Source: Streptomyces sp. ISL-43
Lineage (GTDB): Bacteria > Actinomycetota > Actinomycetes > Streptomycetales > Streptomycetaceae
Assembly: GCF_018614195.1 (NCBI RefSeq)
Contig: NZ_JAGGOT010000002.1
Coordinates: forward strand, 1-64,000
Length of the DNA stretch: 64,000 bases
Direction of reading: 5' to 3'
Position numbers and translations under genes: made by a program
In this document: one piece after another, positions 17,395 through 26,754 of the stretch
Layout: each line of letters starts with the position of its first letter
Position numbering within the stretch: the first letter of the stretch is position 1
The notes under the pieces: model-generated
Seen by the model: only the letters and a program-made list of their open reading frames with translations
Told to the model about the DNA's origin: nothing
Database searches by the model: none

Positions 17395-19056
17395 TCACTT
17401 CTCGGTGGTGGTGTCCTTCTTCGACAGCCAGCCGAACTCAAGCCGTTCCAAGATCGGGGTGTGGTCCCCCTGTCGCGCGGCGGGCCTGACCGTGATGCCC
17501 TTCTTCCCAAGGGCGCACTTCAGAAGCATCCGCTTGTCCGCCATGTCCGCCGCTTCCCACGCCTCACGCAGGGTGTCGATCTGCGTGAGGGGCGAGAGGT
17601 CTGCCTCTGCGTCCAGCGCCTCAAGGGTCGCGGTGGTGCTCTCGATAACGGCGCGCTGCCCCTCGCTCAGCTCCTCGAAGCGCTCTTCGTCCATCTTCCC
17701 GTACACGTAGAAGTCGTCTTCGAGCTTCTTCACGCGTCTCAGGGCGGCCTCAAGGGCCTTCTGAGCCTCGTCCTTCATCGCCTGCGTTTCGGGGTCCGCG
17801 AAGGCGAGCCACCGGCGGGCTATCTCTACGACCACCGGGTCACCAGGTTCAAGGGCCGTGATGTGGTGGACCCAAGCCTGTCCAACTGCGTGGTCGATGC
17901 GGTCGGCAAGGGTCACCACCCCCTCACAGATGGACTTGCCCCGCGTCTGGCGGACCTCACACCGGTAGCGTCCGCCACGGTGACTCATTGACCCACCGCA
18001 CGATTCAAGCTCTCCCGTGCCCCTCTTGTCCCGCAGACGTCCGCATCGGTAGCTCCCGGTGCCCAGGTACTTCGCTTCCGGCTTCCCCTTCGCCCATCGT
18101 TCATCGGTCCGCTCGGCGATGAGTGCCTTGATCTTGAACCACTCGCCTGGCGTCACAACGCCCGTGCCGCACCTGATGGCTTCGCCCTCCTCGTTGCGCA
18201 GAGGCTCGCCGTACCCCTCCCAGACGTCCAAGGGGTTGCCGTGCTCGTCCGTCTTGCGCCGACGGATCGGGACCATGCCCGCGAAGAGCGGGGACTGAGC
18301 CAGCTTGCTCACCGCCGTGGGCGACCAGGTAGCACCGCTCCGGGTCCGGTGGCCCTCCTCATTGAGTTGATGGGCCGTGTCCTTCGTCGTCTTCTTGTCG
18401 AGCAAGAGGTCCGCCAGCCTGCGGGCTGTGCCGTACTCATCGGGATGGGGTTCGACCTTCCCGCTTCCGGGCGCGCTGTAGAGACCGAACGGGGGTCTGC
18501 CCGTTCCCCTTCGGCCTTCCGCCTTGTGCGAATCGTGGCCGATCTTCACGCGCTTCGCGATGTCCCTCGCTTCCTCCCTGGCGCGCTCGCTCAGGATCGC
18601 GAAGACCATGCGACCGCCCTGTGCCGAGTCCAGCCCTTCGGAAACAGAGACGAGCCGCGATTGCCGGCGGTCGAACTCGTCGAGCATCCGGCCTACCGCC
18701 CCCATGCCGCGCCGGTCGAAGCGGTCGGTCTTCCACACACCGAGCGTCTTGGACCTGCCGTCCATGACCGCTTGCGTGGCCTTCTCGAACTCCCGTCGTC
18801 GCACGTGCGTCTTGGATGCCGAGAGCTGTTCGAACCAGACGTGTCGAATCTGAAGTCCGTTCGCCTGCGCCCAGCGCGCCACGTCCCGCAAGTGTCCCCG
18901 CAGCGTGGCCAGGTCTTCCTTCCTGTTGCTTCGTCGCAGGTAGGCGTCCATGAGTCCGGACGGCTTCGCCGTCGCGGGCTTGCCCAGTCCCAGGGCTTCC
19001 AGTTCCTCGGGGCTGAGCCCCAACCCGACCAGCGTCGAGTGATCCTCGCGCACCAC
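17395..19056 (-). CDS. Large serine recombinase (integrase)
   Basis: A 553-residue large serine integrase that catalyses site-specific integration and, with a directionality factor, excision. The N-terminal resolvase domain carries the catalytic serine in AYLRRSNRKED (about Ser43) and the arginines of REFEKATQAVMDGR and WKTDRFDRRG. A recombinase domain follows, then a zinc-ribbon region with Cys residues at RCGRL, ESCGG, YRCEV and SICEG, a coiled-coil stretch (EAQKALEAALRRVKKLEDDF) and a basic end. The start may be at 19056 or a little downstream. It lies 60 bp inside the right attachment core, as expected for an integrase beside its own attP. No separate excision factor was recognised. Confidence 0.93.
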   Translation of the reverse strand: MVREDHSTLVGLGLSPEELEALGLGKPATAKPSGLMDAYLRRSNRKEDLATLRGHLRDVARWAQANGLQIRHVWFEQLSASKTHVRRREFEKATQAVMDGRSKTLGVWKTDRFDRRGMGAVGRMLDEFDRRQSRLVSVSEGLDSAQGGRMVFAILSERAREEARDIAKRVKIGHDSHKAEGRRGTGRPPFGLYSAPGSGKVEPHPDEYGTARRLADLLLDKKTTKDTAHQLNEEGHRTRSGATWSPTAVSKLAQSPLFAGMVPIRRRKTDEHGNPLDVWEGYGEPLRNEEGEAIRCGTGVVTPGEWFKIKALIAERTDERWAKGKPEAKYLGTGSYRCGRLRDKRGTGELESCGGSMSHRGGRYRCEVRQTRGKSICEGVVTLADRIDHAVGQAWVHHITALEPGDPVVVEIARRWLAFADPETQAMKDEAQKALEAALRRVKKLEDDFYVYGKMDEERFEELSEGQRAVIESTTATLEALDAEADLSPLTQIDTLREAWEAADMADKRMLLKCALGKKGITVRPAARQGDHTPILERLEFGWLSKKDTTTEK

Positions 19057-19099
19057 AACCCCCTCTGCTCTCAGGGAAAGGGTACGGAAACGATGGACC

Positions 19100-19909
19100 T
19101 TAGACCGCTACTTTCTCGAAGTGCGGTACGACCCACTCCCGGTCCACGGAGTACCGCGCGAACCCGCCGCCGAGCTGGTCGTAGATCCCGCCCCGGGCCA
19201 TGGCCTCGCACGTCTCGGCGGCCATCTGCAGCGCCCCCTCGGCGCCGGTCCGGGCGTGGTGGCGCAGCAGGAACTCCAGCACCATGGACGGCGGGAACTT
19301 CGGCGCACCGCCGAACCCGCCGCGCACGGCGTCGAACTCCCGCGTCAGGCCCAGCAGTGCCTGCGCGAGCTCCTCGGGGCCGGGCGTGCCCGCCTTCCCG
19401 TAGTCGAGCTTGCGTCCCGCGAGGTCCCGTACGATCCGCTGCGCGACCTCGGCAACCTCCTCGGGCCGCCCCACCCACGCGGTCCGCACGCCTTCGAGGA
19501 CCTGCATGAAGGAGGGCATGCCGTGCTTGGGCTCGGGCGGGAAGTAGGTGCCGAAGTAGAAGGGCTCGGCGTCGGGGGTCAGGAACACCGTCATCGGCCA
19601 GCCGCCCTGCCCGGTGGCCGCCTGCACGGCCTCCATGTAGACGGCGTCGATGTCGGGGCGCTCCTCGCGGTCCACCTTGACGTTGACGAAGTGCTCGTTC
19701 ATATAGGCGGCGGACAGTTCGTCCTCGAAGGACTCGTGCGCCATGACGTGGCACCAGTGGCAGCTCGAATATCCGACGCTGAGCATCACCGGCACCCCGC
19801 GCTCCCTCGCCTCCGCGAACGCCTCGGGCGACCAGGGCCACCAGTCGACGGGGTTGTCGGCGTGCTGGAGCAGGTACGGCGAGGTCTCGTTCGCGAGGCG
19901 GTTCGGCAT
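19100..19909 (-). pseudogene. yyaL: Displaced native 5' part of yyaL
   Basis: A 269-codon reading frame holding the original N-terminal part of the resident gene ([11 protein letters not shown] and onward, with [12 protein letters not shown]) up to VPHFEK, after which it runs into element DNA and stops after KVAV. The ATG at 19909 keeps its native upstream region. The whole thioredoxin-like domain is intact, but the glycosidase-like toroid is cut off. It may be transcribed and make a soluble single-domain protein, or be a relic; both are inference. It shares roughly three quarters of its residues with the element-borne copy at 13145-13943. Confidence 0.85.
19113..19129. other. Attachment site, right junction (attR)
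   Basis: TTCTCGAAGTG, one variable base and GGTAC, matching 13135-13151. To its right the sequence is the native yyaL 5' part; to its left it is element DNA. Confidence 0.75.
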
Positions 19910-19986
19910 GGGGACATCCTGCCGCACGGGGTCACCGCGCCTCACGACCCGGCGCCGGTGTCCCGTCGTGGGTCCGGCCCCCTGTG

Positions 19987-20736
19987 TCATCGCCGCAGGA
20001 GCGGGGCCAGGTCACGGGTCCAGGTGTCGCGGGTGCCGGCCCAGGTGGCGGCGCAGTCCGAGCGCGCCGGGGTCGCCAGGTCCTTGTGGCGGTCCGGGGA
20101 GTGGCCGTAGACCGCGCAGCGGTGGGACTCGGCGCGGACGGCGTCCGGGGCGTGTTCGTCCGACGGGTCGGGCTCGCGCTCGGCGGCGGCCGCCCGTTCG
20201 TAGGCCCGGGCCGCCACCAGGAGGGTGTCGTCGCCCTCGGGGTCGCGGAGCAGCATCACCTGGGCGAAGCGGTCGGCGGCGTCCTCCTCGGCGCGGCCCT
20301 CCTCGGTCGGGAGGTCCAGCGCGTCGATGAGGGCGTGGCCCGCCTCGTGGTACAGCGTCTCGCGGACGATCTCGGCGAGTCCCTCGCTGCCGCGGGTGAC
20401 CAGCTCACTCTGCTCGGTCAGATCGTCGTAGCAGAGCTCGATGCGGCGGGCGTCCGGGTCGTAGCCGGTGCCCTCGCCGTGGCAGGACCGGGCGACGACG
20501 GTGACCAGGTGGGGGAGGTCGACGTACGCGTTGAGGTCGGCGACGACGAGTCCGGGGAGGTTCCAGTCCCTCAGGAACCGGTAGTTGAGCTTGTCCGCCG
20601 CCACGGGCTTCTCGTAGCGGAGCCCGAAGCCCCGTTCGGGCAGCGGTTCTTCCGGCAGCGACCCGCATCCGGCCACCGCCGGCAGCAGCAGCGCCACCAC
20701 CACACACGGTCCCGCAGTCCCCCGGAGTCTGCCCAC
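19987..20736 (-). CDS. Lipoprotein, DUF4344-type putative metallopeptidase
   Basis: A 249-residue predicted lipoprotein. The signal ends in the lipobox VAGC (Cys24). The body matches the DUF4344 putative metallopeptidase family: a strand-rich N-terminal part, then [12 protein letters not shown], whose HExxH is a zinc-binding and catalytic motif, followed by [14 protein letters not shown], which offers the downstream acidic ligand. The GTG at 20736 follows AGGG. It is divergent from the STAND gene and lies 77 bp from the yyaL remnant. The substrate is unknown. Confidence 0.82.
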   Translation of the reverse strand: MGRLRGTAGPCVVVALLLPAVAGCGSLPEEPLPERGFGLRYEKPVAADKLNYRFLRDWNLPGLVVADLNAYVDLPHLVTVVARSCHGEGTGYDPDARRIELCYDDLTEQSELVTRGSEGLAEIVRETLYHEAGHALIDALDLPTEEGRAEEDAADRFAQVMLLRDPEGDDTLLVAARAYERAAAAEREPDPSDEHAPDAVRAESHRCAVYGHSPDRHKDLATPARSDCAATWAGTRDTWTRDLAPLLRR

Positions 20737-20860
20737 CGGGTCACCCTATGCGACCGGTTGCGCGTCAACTCCCTCTGAACTAGCTCAGATTCCCTCGCGC
20801 TCGCGACCGTACCGAAGGACACTTGTGACACGTTTCCGGAACTCTCTGAGGGGGATGCCG

Positions 20861-23800
20861 ATGCGGGACAGCCATCGCGGTGAGGCCGAACGGATGCTGG
20901 AACGGGCCGTGGACGAGGAGGCCCGGCGGGGAGCGGGCGGGGCCGCCGGCACTCCGGAGGCCAAGGCGGCGCTGCTCGCACGCGGCAAGGAGGCCCTGGA
21001 CGCGCTCGCGGCGAGCGCGGCCGCCGAGTACGAGGCGTACGTGCGGGCCCTGGACGAGGCCGCGGCCGGGGACGAGTCGCTGGGCGAGGCCTTCCGGCGC
21101 GCGAACACCTCGACGGCGCTGCTGGTGACGGCCGTCGCGGCGGCCGCCGCCATCGGCGCCGACCTGGCCTTCGGCGTGGAGCTCGGCACGGCGCTGACCG
21201 CCGGGGCCGTCGCGGGCGTGGCCGGGGCGACGGCGACCGTGGCCAAGGTGACCGCCCTGCACCTGCCGGCGGCGAACCGGCGCGCCGGGGAGCAGGGCCG
21301 CCCGGGCGGTCCCGAGCAGCTGAAGCTGACGTGGCTGTCGGCGCTGGAGGTGCGCGGGATACGGCCGTTCCTGGAGCAGCAGCGCAAGATGGCCGCGGCC
21401 GCCCGCAGCTCCCTCACCACCCACACCGCGCACACCACCGCGAACGGGAGTGGCGGCGGCGTCCTGCTCCAGACCCGCGCCACCAACCGCAGCGCCGAGG
21501 CCCGCCGGCGGAGCATGCTGGAGCAGTCCTTCGGCCAGCTCCCCGAGCTCGACGGGGTGTTCGTGGGCCGGCGGGCCGAGCTGACCCGCATCGCGCAGTG
21601 GGTGCAGAGCGCCCGGGCCAGCACCGAGACCCGCCCGGTGGTCGTGGTCCTGCACGGCGAGCCCGGGGTCGGCCGCACCACGCTGGCGCTGCGCGCCGCG
21701 CACGCGCTGCGGGACCAGTTCAAGGGCGCCTGCGTGGTGGACCTGCGCGGCGGCGCGGCCGAGACCCCGCTGCCGACCCGCGAGGCGCTGCTGCACCTGA
21801 TGAACCGGCTCGGTGCCCCCCGCGAGCAGCTGCTCTTCCGGGAGGGCTCCTCGGCGGACCAGCAGGTGCGCAGGCTCGGCGAGCTGTACCACCAGCACTT
21901 GCAGGGCACCCCGGTGACGGTGGTCCTGGACGACGCGGTCGATGCCGCGCAGGTACGGATGCTCGTGCCCGAGCGCTCCGAGAGCCTGGTCCTGGTCACG
22001 GCGCGGGAGCCGCTGGACCTGCCCGACGATCCGGCGGCCTGGGTGTACCAGCTGCCGGTGTCCCGGCTGACGGAGGAGACCGGCGCCGGGCTGGTCCGGG
22101 CGGGCGCGGGGGCCGCGGGGGCCGCGGGGGCCACAGTGACCTCCGGGGCCGCGGGGACCCCGGAGCCCGCCGGCGCCGAGCCGGACGCGGCGGGCGCCGA
22201 CGGGGCCGCGTACCGCGAGGAGACCTTGCGGGGGCTGCTCGCGCTCGGCGCCGGCCTGCCGCTGGCCCTGCGCGTACTGGCCCCCCTCGGGGCCGGGCGG
22301 CGCCCCGAGGGCCTCGGCGCCCCCGAGGACCCCGCGGACTCCTTGGACGCCGCGCTCGACCTCGCCTACGCCGCCCTGCCCGAGGAGCGGCGCCGACTGC
22401 TGCGCCGGCTCACCTTGGCCGGCCGGGCCTCGCTCGGAGCGGCCGCGGCCGCGGCGCTGATCGACGCGGACCAGGTGGAGGCCGGGCGGCTGCTGCGCGA
22501 GCTGGCCGGGGCCGGCCTGCTGGACCACGTACGCGGGGACCGCTTCCGGATGCACGACGCGGTGCGCTCGTACGCGGCGGCCCGGCTGACGCGGGACGAG
22601 GACCGGGCCGGGGCCGCGGCGGCGCACGAGCGGCTGATCCGGACGTACGCGCAGCTCGCCGACTCGGTGATCCGCATGGTCGACGGGAAGATGTCGACGC
22701 GCGCCAACCACTTCGGGAGCCACGGCTTCGCCTCCCTCGACGCGGCGCTGCGCTGGCTGGACGAGGAGTCGAGCTTCATCACGGCGGCGCTGCGGCACTC
22801 GGAGGGCGTGGACCAGCAGGCGGTGCTCGACCTGCTGGGCGCGCTGTGCGACTTCTGCCTGCTGCGCGGGGACCTGTACCGGCTCGGCGAGATCAACGAA
22901 CTGACACAGGCCGTCGAGGCGGGGCAGCAGGCACAGACGGGTCAGCAGGGACAGCCCGGGCGCATGGTCCGCTCGGTGCAGTGGCGTACGGGTATCGCGG
23001 CCCGCCAGCTCGGCGAGCTCGACAAGGCCCGCACCACCCTGACCTCGCTCGTCGACCAGTACATGGAGGCCCACCAGGAAGCCGGCGCGGGCATGGTCCT
23101 GGTCTCGCTCGGCATCACCCTGCACCACCAGGGCAACCTCCCCGAGGCCGCGGCCCGCATCCGCGAGGCGCTCGTACTCCAGGCAGCGGACGAGCTGGCG
23201 GGCGACCGGGCGTGGGCGCTGCACGCGCTGGGCGCGGTCGAGCGCGATCGCGCGAACCTCGCGGAGGCGCTGCGGCTGCTGCGGCAGTCCCTGGTCCTGC
23301 ACCGCGAGAGCGAGAGCGTGCACGGCGAGGCCTGGGCGCACCTCCAGCTCGGCCAGGTGTACCTGCGCCTGGGCGAGGTGGGGCGCGCGGAGGCGGAGCT
23401 GCGCCTGGCCCTGGAGCTGTACGGGCGCACGCGCGACGACCGCGGGCAGGCCTGGGCGCTGACCCAGCTGGGCCGGGCCCGGGTCGTCGACGGGGATCCG
23501 GGCCCGGCGCTCGAGCGGCTGCGCGACGCGCTGGCCCGGCACCGGGAGGCGGAGGACGCGCGCGGCGAGGCCTGGACCCTGTACTACCTCGGGCAGGCGC
23601 TGGAGGAGGCCGGGGAGCGCGACCGGGCGGTGCGGGAGCTGGAGCGGGCCCGCACGATGTTCTCCCGGATGCGGGACGTCTACGGGCTCGCGCACGCCCG
23701 CCACCACTCGGGCCGGGTGACGCGCGACCAGCGGGCGGCGCAGACGGGGAACCTGCGCAACTCCGGCTTCGCCCGCCAGCTCCTGATGGACGCCCGGGCG

Positions 23801-24220
23801 GACTTCCGGAGGATCGGGCTGGCCCACGGGGAGGCCTGGACCTGCCTGGAGCTGGCGGTGGTGGACGCGGGCAACGGACGCGTCGCGCAGGCGGTGGGCC
23901 TGTGCGAGGAGGCGGTCCGGCTGTTCATCTCCTACGGGGACCGGCGCGGGGAGGACTGGGCGCGCTTCCTGCGCTGCACGCTCCTGCCGTACGCGCTCCC
24001 GGGAGCCGCGGACGAGGCGCGGACGGAACTGTCGAGGCTGGCGGCGGCCCCGCACCCGATGCGGGACGGGCGGCTGGAGGACTGTCTGGAGTCCTACGCG
24101 GTGATCCTGGCGCGCGGCGTCGACCCGTCGGAGGGCTGGCAGGCGTGGCGGCTGTCGCTGGTGCCCGATCCGCAGTCGCGGGAGATCATGGGCGTCTCGG
24201 TCCCGCTTCCCCCGCACTAG
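20861..24220 (+). CDS. STAND-type NTPase with tetratricopeptide repeats
   Basis: About 1119 residues. Residues about 1-200 are Ala-rich helices with a hydrophobic pair (near 85-130) that could enter the membrane. An NB-ARC-like nucleotide-binding domain follows: the P-loop region GEPGVGRTTLALRAA (about residue 265) and a Walker B VVLDD. Then come a Pro/Ala-rich insertion and a winged-helix-like region, and C-terminal TPRs from about 680 to 1090. The P-loop has Arg where Lys is normal. STAND proteins act as switch-like scaffolds in signalling or defence. Start: the ATG at 20861 has GAGGGGG about 6 bases upstream; ATG at 20855 and GTG at 20825 are alternatives. It stands alone, with a hairpin after it. 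Confidence 0.82.
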   Translation: MRDSHRGEAERMLERAVDEEARRGAGGAAGTPEAKAALLARGKEALDALAASAAAEYEAYVRALDEAAAGDESLGEAFRRANTSTALLVTAVAAAAAIGADLAFGVELGTALTAGAVAGVAGATATVAKVTALHLPAANRRAGEQGRPGGPEQLKLTWLSALEVRGIRPFLEQQRKMAAAARSSLTTHTAHTTANGSGGGVLLQTRATNRSAEARRRSMLEQSFGQLPELDGVFVGRRAELTRIAQWVQSARASTETRPVVVVLHGEPGVGRTTLALRAAHALRDQFKGACVVDLRGGAAETPLPTREALLHLMNRLGAPREQLLFREGSSADQQVRRLGELYHQHLQGTPVTVVLDDAVDAAQVRMLVPERSESLVLVTAREPLDLPDDPAAWVYQLPVSRLTEETGAGLVRAGAGAAGAAGATVTSGAAGTPEPAGAEPDAAGADGAAYREETLRGLLALGAGLPLALRVLAPLGAGRRPEGLGAPEDPADSLDAALDLAYAALPEERRRLLRRLTLAGRASLGAAAAAALIDADQVEAGRLLRELAGAGLLDHVRGDRFRMHDAVRSYAAARLTRDEDRAGAAAAHERLIRTYAQLADSVIRMVDGKMSTRANHFGSHGFASLDAALRWLDEESSFITAALRHSEGVDQQAVLDLLGALCDFCLLRGDLYRLGEINELTQAVEAGQQAQTGQQGQPGRMVRSVQWRTGIAARQLGELDKARTTLTSLVDQYMEAHQEAGAGMVLVSLGITLHHQGNLPEAAARIREALVLQAADELAGDRAWALHALGAVERDRANLAEALRLLRQSLVLHRESESVHGEAWAHLQLGQVYLRLGEVGRAEAELRLALELYGRTRDDRGQAWALTQLGRARVVDGDPGPALERLRDALARHREAEDARGEAWTLYYLGQALEEAGERDRAVRELERARTMFSRMRDVYGLAHARHHSGRVTRDQRAAQTGNLRNSGFARQLLMDARADFRRIGLAHGEAWTCLELAVVDAGNGRVAQAVGLCEEAVRLFISYGDRRGEDWARFLRCTLLPYALPGAADEARTELSRLAAAPHPMRDGRLEDCLESYAVILARGVDPSEGWQAWRLSLVPDPQSREIMGVSVPLPPH

Positions 24221-24265
24221 GCGGCGGCTTCCCCGCACGGCGGGCGCCGCCCGGCGGCCGGGGCG

Positions 24266-24316
24266 CGTGCGAAATCCCGCCGCCCCGCCGTTTCACGGCT
24301 GGGCGGCGGTCGCACG
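24266..24316. terminator. Large hairpin between the STAND gene and the mca operon
   Basis: cgtgcga plus ccgccgccc pairs with gggcggcgg plus tcgcacg, with a 4-base bulge on the left arm. It separates two convergent transcription units. Confidence 0.55.
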
Positions 24317-24342
24317 AAGCGGCGTAAGGGGGTCGTGGGCCC

Positions 24343-24561
24343 CTACGGGGCGCGCGTACCGTCCGCCGGGGTGGGCTCGGGGGCTTCCTTGAAGTCGACC
24401 CGGCCCATGTGCCGGCTCATCGACTTCATCAGGCCCCACACGCCCAGGGCGAGGGCCGCGAACACGATGAAGCCCAGGATTCCGGGGGTCACCTTGTTCT
24501 TGTCGAAGGTGTCACCCGCCAGCGGAAGAAGCTCGTTCAGTGCTGCCTGCGTAGCGCTCAT
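24343..24561 (-). CDS. Small single-pass membrane protein next to mca
   Basis: A 72-residue protein with one transmembrane helix (ILGFIVFAALALGVWGLM, residues about 28-46) and a charged C-terminal tail that ends in a Pro-rich stretch. The ATG at 24561 is only 2 bp after the mca stop codon, so the two are co-transcribed. Small proteins of this kind are common beside mca in Streptomyces, as I recall; the role is unknown. Confidence 0.75.
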   Translation of the reverse strand: MSATQAALNELLPLAGDTFDKNKVTPGILGFIVFAALALGVWGLMKSMSRHMGRVDFKEAPEPTPADGTRAP

Positions 24562-24563
24562 AG

Positions 24564-25445
24564 CTACGCATTCTCCCGGATGCCCGCGAAGAGGTCGGAC
24601 TCGGGGAGGGAAGTGTCCACGAGCGACTTCGCCAGCTCGTACTCCTCGGTCGGCCAGACCTCCTTCTGGATCTCCATCGGCACGGTGAACCAGCCGCCGT
24701 CCGGGTCGATCTGCGTGGCGTGCGCGATGAGCGCCTTGTCACGGATCTCGAAGAAGTCGGCGCAGGGCACGTGCGTGGTCAGGGTCCGCTCGGCGCGCTG
24801 GAACTCCTTCCACCGCTCCAGCCACTCGCCGTAGGGGGACTCCAGGCCGCGCGAGAGGAGGGCCTCGTGCAGGGCGATGGTGCGCGGCTTGTTGAAGCCC
24901 TGGTTGTAGTAGAGCTTCTGCGGCTGGTACGCCGGGCCGAACTCGGCCTCCGGGTACTTCTCGGTGTCGGCCGCGCCTTCGAAGGCCACCATGGAGATCT
25001 TGTGGGTCATGATGTGGTCGGGGTGCGGGTAGCCGCCGTTCTCGTCGTAGGTGGTGATCACCTGCGGCCGGAAGGCGCGGATCTTGCGCACCAGGCTGCC
25101 GGCGGCCTCGTCGAGGTCGGCCAGGGCGAAGCAGCCCTCGGGCAGCGGCGGCAGCGGGTCGCCCTCGGGCAGGCCGGAGTCGACGTATCCCAGCCACTCC
25201 TGGTCGATGCCGAGGATCTCGCGGGCCTCGTCCATCTCCTTGGCGCGCACCTCGTGGATGTGCTCCTCGATGTACTTGTCGCCCTGGAGCTTGGGATTGA
25301 GGATGGAGCCGCGCTCACCGCCCGTGCAGGTCACCACCAGCACGGACACCCCCTCGGACACGTACTTGGCCATGGTGGCCGCGCCCTTGCTCGACTCGTC
25401 GTCGGGGTGGGCGTGGACGGCCATCAGTCGAAGCTGCTCGGTCAA
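24564..25445 (-). CDS. mca: Mycothiol S-conjugate amidase
   Basis: A 293-residue zinc amidase that cleaves mycothiol S-conjugates to a mercapturic acid and GlcN-Ins, detoxifying electrophiles and antibiotics in actinomycetes. The LmbE/PIG-L fold is evident from VHAHPDDESSKGA near the start (His13, Asp16 as zinc ligands), VTCTGGERGS, and the third ligand region GGYPHPDHIMTH. The length and the C-terminal region fit Mca rather than the related deacetylase MshB. The start is TTG at 25445 with GAGG about 9 bases upstream. It is divergent from the DUF4307 gene and followed by a small membrane protein gene. Confidence 0.93.
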   Translation of the reverse strand: MTEQLRLMAVHAHPDDESSKGAATMAKYVSEGVSVLVVTCTGGERGSILNPKLQGDKYIEEHIHEVRAKEMDEAREILGIDQEWLGYVDSGLPEGDPLPPLPEGCFALADLDEAAGSLVRKIRAFRPQVITTYDENGGYPHPDHIMTHKISMVAFEGAADTEKYPEAEFGPAYQPQKLYYNQGFNKPRTIALHEALLSRGLESPYGEWLERWKEFQRAERTLTTHVPCADFFEIRDKALIAHATQIDPDGGWFTVPMEIQKEVWPTEEYELAKSLVDTSLPESDLFAGIRENA

Positions 25446-25458
25446 GACAGGATCCTCT

Positions 25459-25489
25459 TTGAGTCGTCAGGGCGTACGCGTCCTATAGT
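25459..25489 (+). promoter_or_regulatory. Promoter-like element for the DUF4307 gene
   Basis: TTGAGT (25459-25464), 19 bp and TATAGT (25484-25489); reading the -10 one base earlier as CTATAG gives an 18-bp spacer. It lies about 80 bp before the ATG at 25569. Confidence 0.4.
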
Positions 25490-25568
25490 GACCGAATCGG
25501 GGGGCGGAAAAATTCCGGGGGGTCGCCCCGGGATTTCCGGTGTTCGCCCATCTCGAAGGGAACGATCG

Positions 25569-25982
25569 ATGAGCGCGGTGCGCGAAGGACTGCCCGAGGG
25601 CCGCTACGGCCGGTCGGCGGACGAGCGGGCCGATCGCAAGCTCAAGATCGTCGGTTCGGTGCTGGGCGTCGGGCTGCTCGGTGTGGTCGGCTGGATCGGC
25701 TGGGACTACGTCGCCGGGCAGAGCGTCAGTGCCGAGGTCATCAAGTTCCAGGTGGTCTCCGACAGCGCGGTCGACGTGCACCTGGAGATCCGCAAGGACG
25801 CCTCGGTCACCGGGGTGTGCACGCTCAGCTCGCAGGACGAGGAGCACGGCGAGGTGGGCCGCGCCGACTTCACCTTCGCGCAGAAGGACAAGCGCGTGGA
25901 CGAGCTCGTCACGTTGAAGACCACCGGCCGGGCCACGATGATCGAACTGATCGGCTGCCGGGCGGCCGGCTCCGCGAACTGA
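25569..25982 (+). CDS. DUF4307 family membrane protein
   Basis: A 137-residue DUF4307 protein: a charged cytoplasmic N-terminus with GRYGRSADERADRKL, a transmembrane helix (IVGSVLGVGLLGVVGWIGW), then a small extracytoplasmic beta domain with VHLEIRKDASVTGVC and a second cysteine in IGCRAAG, which may be disulphide-linked. The ATG at 25569 has AAGGGA about 8 bases upstream. It is divergent from mca and upstream of greA. The function of the family is unknown. Confidence 0.85.
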   Translation: MSAVREGLPEGRYGRSADERADRKLKIVGSVLGVGLLGVVGWIGWDYVAGQSVSAEVIKFQVVSDSAVDVHLEIRKDASVTGVCTLSSQDEEHGEVGRADFTFAQKDKRVDELVTLKTTGRATMIELIGCRAAGSAN

Positions 25983-26166
25983 GGGGCAACACGCCGGACG
26001 GCGGAGTGGTTCCTTCCGGCGGATCCCCGTTTCCAGGCTTCGCCGCCGCGCTCTGACGCACTTCACACACTTCGTGTCCTCCCCCTTCCCTTCCCGAATT
26101 GTTAGGCTCGTGGTTTCGTCCGCCGCTGGCGGCTTTTGTAGTCCCCTGTACCGACGAGGAGCACCC

Positions 26167-26664
26167 GTGACCCAGACGAGCGAAAGCGTCACCTGGCTGA
26201 CCCAGGCGGCGTACGACCAGCTGAAGGCGGAGCTGGACTACCTCTCTGGTCCCGCACGCACGGAAATCGCGGTCAAGATCGCGGCCGCCCGCGAAGAGGG
26301 CGACCTGCGTGAGAACGGCGGTTACCACGCGGCCAAGGAGGAGCAGGGCAAGATGGAGCTCCGCGTCCGCCAACTGACGCAGCTCCTGGAGAAGGCCAAG
26401 GTCGGCACCGCGCCCGCGTCCGAGGGCGAGGTCGCCCCCGGCACGCTCGTCAAGATCGCCTTCGACGGCGATGTGGACGACACCATGGAGTTCCTGCTGG
26501 CCTCGCGCGAGTACGCGTCCTCGGACTTCGAGACCTACTCCCCGCAGTCCCCGCTGGGCACCGGTGTGATGGGCAAGAAGATCGGCGAGGACGCCGAGTA
26601 CGAGCTGCCGAACGGCAAGAGGGCCTCGGTCAAGATCCTTGACGTCAAGCCCTTCACCGGCTGA
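26167..26664 (+). CDS. greA: Transcription elongation factor GreA
   Basis: A 165-residue GreA, which binds the RNA polymerase secondary channel and stimulates cleavage of backtracked transcripts. The N-terminal coiled coil has the two catalytic acidic residues in the tip motif EEGDLRENGGYHAAKEEQG. The C-terminal FKBP-like domain ends SPLGTGVMGKKIGED and VKILDVKPF. The GTG at 26167 has GAGGAG 5-6 bases upstream, and the sequence before it is not coding. A strong terminator follows. Confidence 0.97.
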   Translation: MTQTSESVTWLTQAAYDQLKAELDYLSGPARTEIAVKIAAAREEGDLRENGGYHAAKEEQGKMELRVRQLTQLLEKAKVGTAPASEGEVAPGTLVKIAFDGDVDDTMEFLLASREYASSDFETYSPQSPLGTGVMGKKIGEDAEYELPNGKRASVKILDVKPFTG

Positions 26665-26683
26665 TCACCCCCCTTCGCAAGAT

Positions 26684-26724
26684 TTCGCCCCGCCGGGCTG
26701 CTGCCCGGCGGGGCGAAGCGCTTT
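26684..26724 (+). terminator. Rho-independent terminator after greA
   Basis: Perfect 15-bp stem (ttcgccccgccgggc, 26684-26698, with 26703-26717), TGCT loop, followed by a TTTT run at 26721-26724. Confidence 0.8.
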
Positions 26725-26754
26725 TCCGCTCCTGCGGACCGTGCGGTCAGGAGG

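Noticed and set aside
20780..24238. 1152-codon open frame opposite the STAND/TPR gene
   Set aside because: It is the antisense shadow of a GC-rich gene: Arg/Gln/His/Gly-rich, no domain, no ribosome binding site. The plus-strand protein has clear domains.
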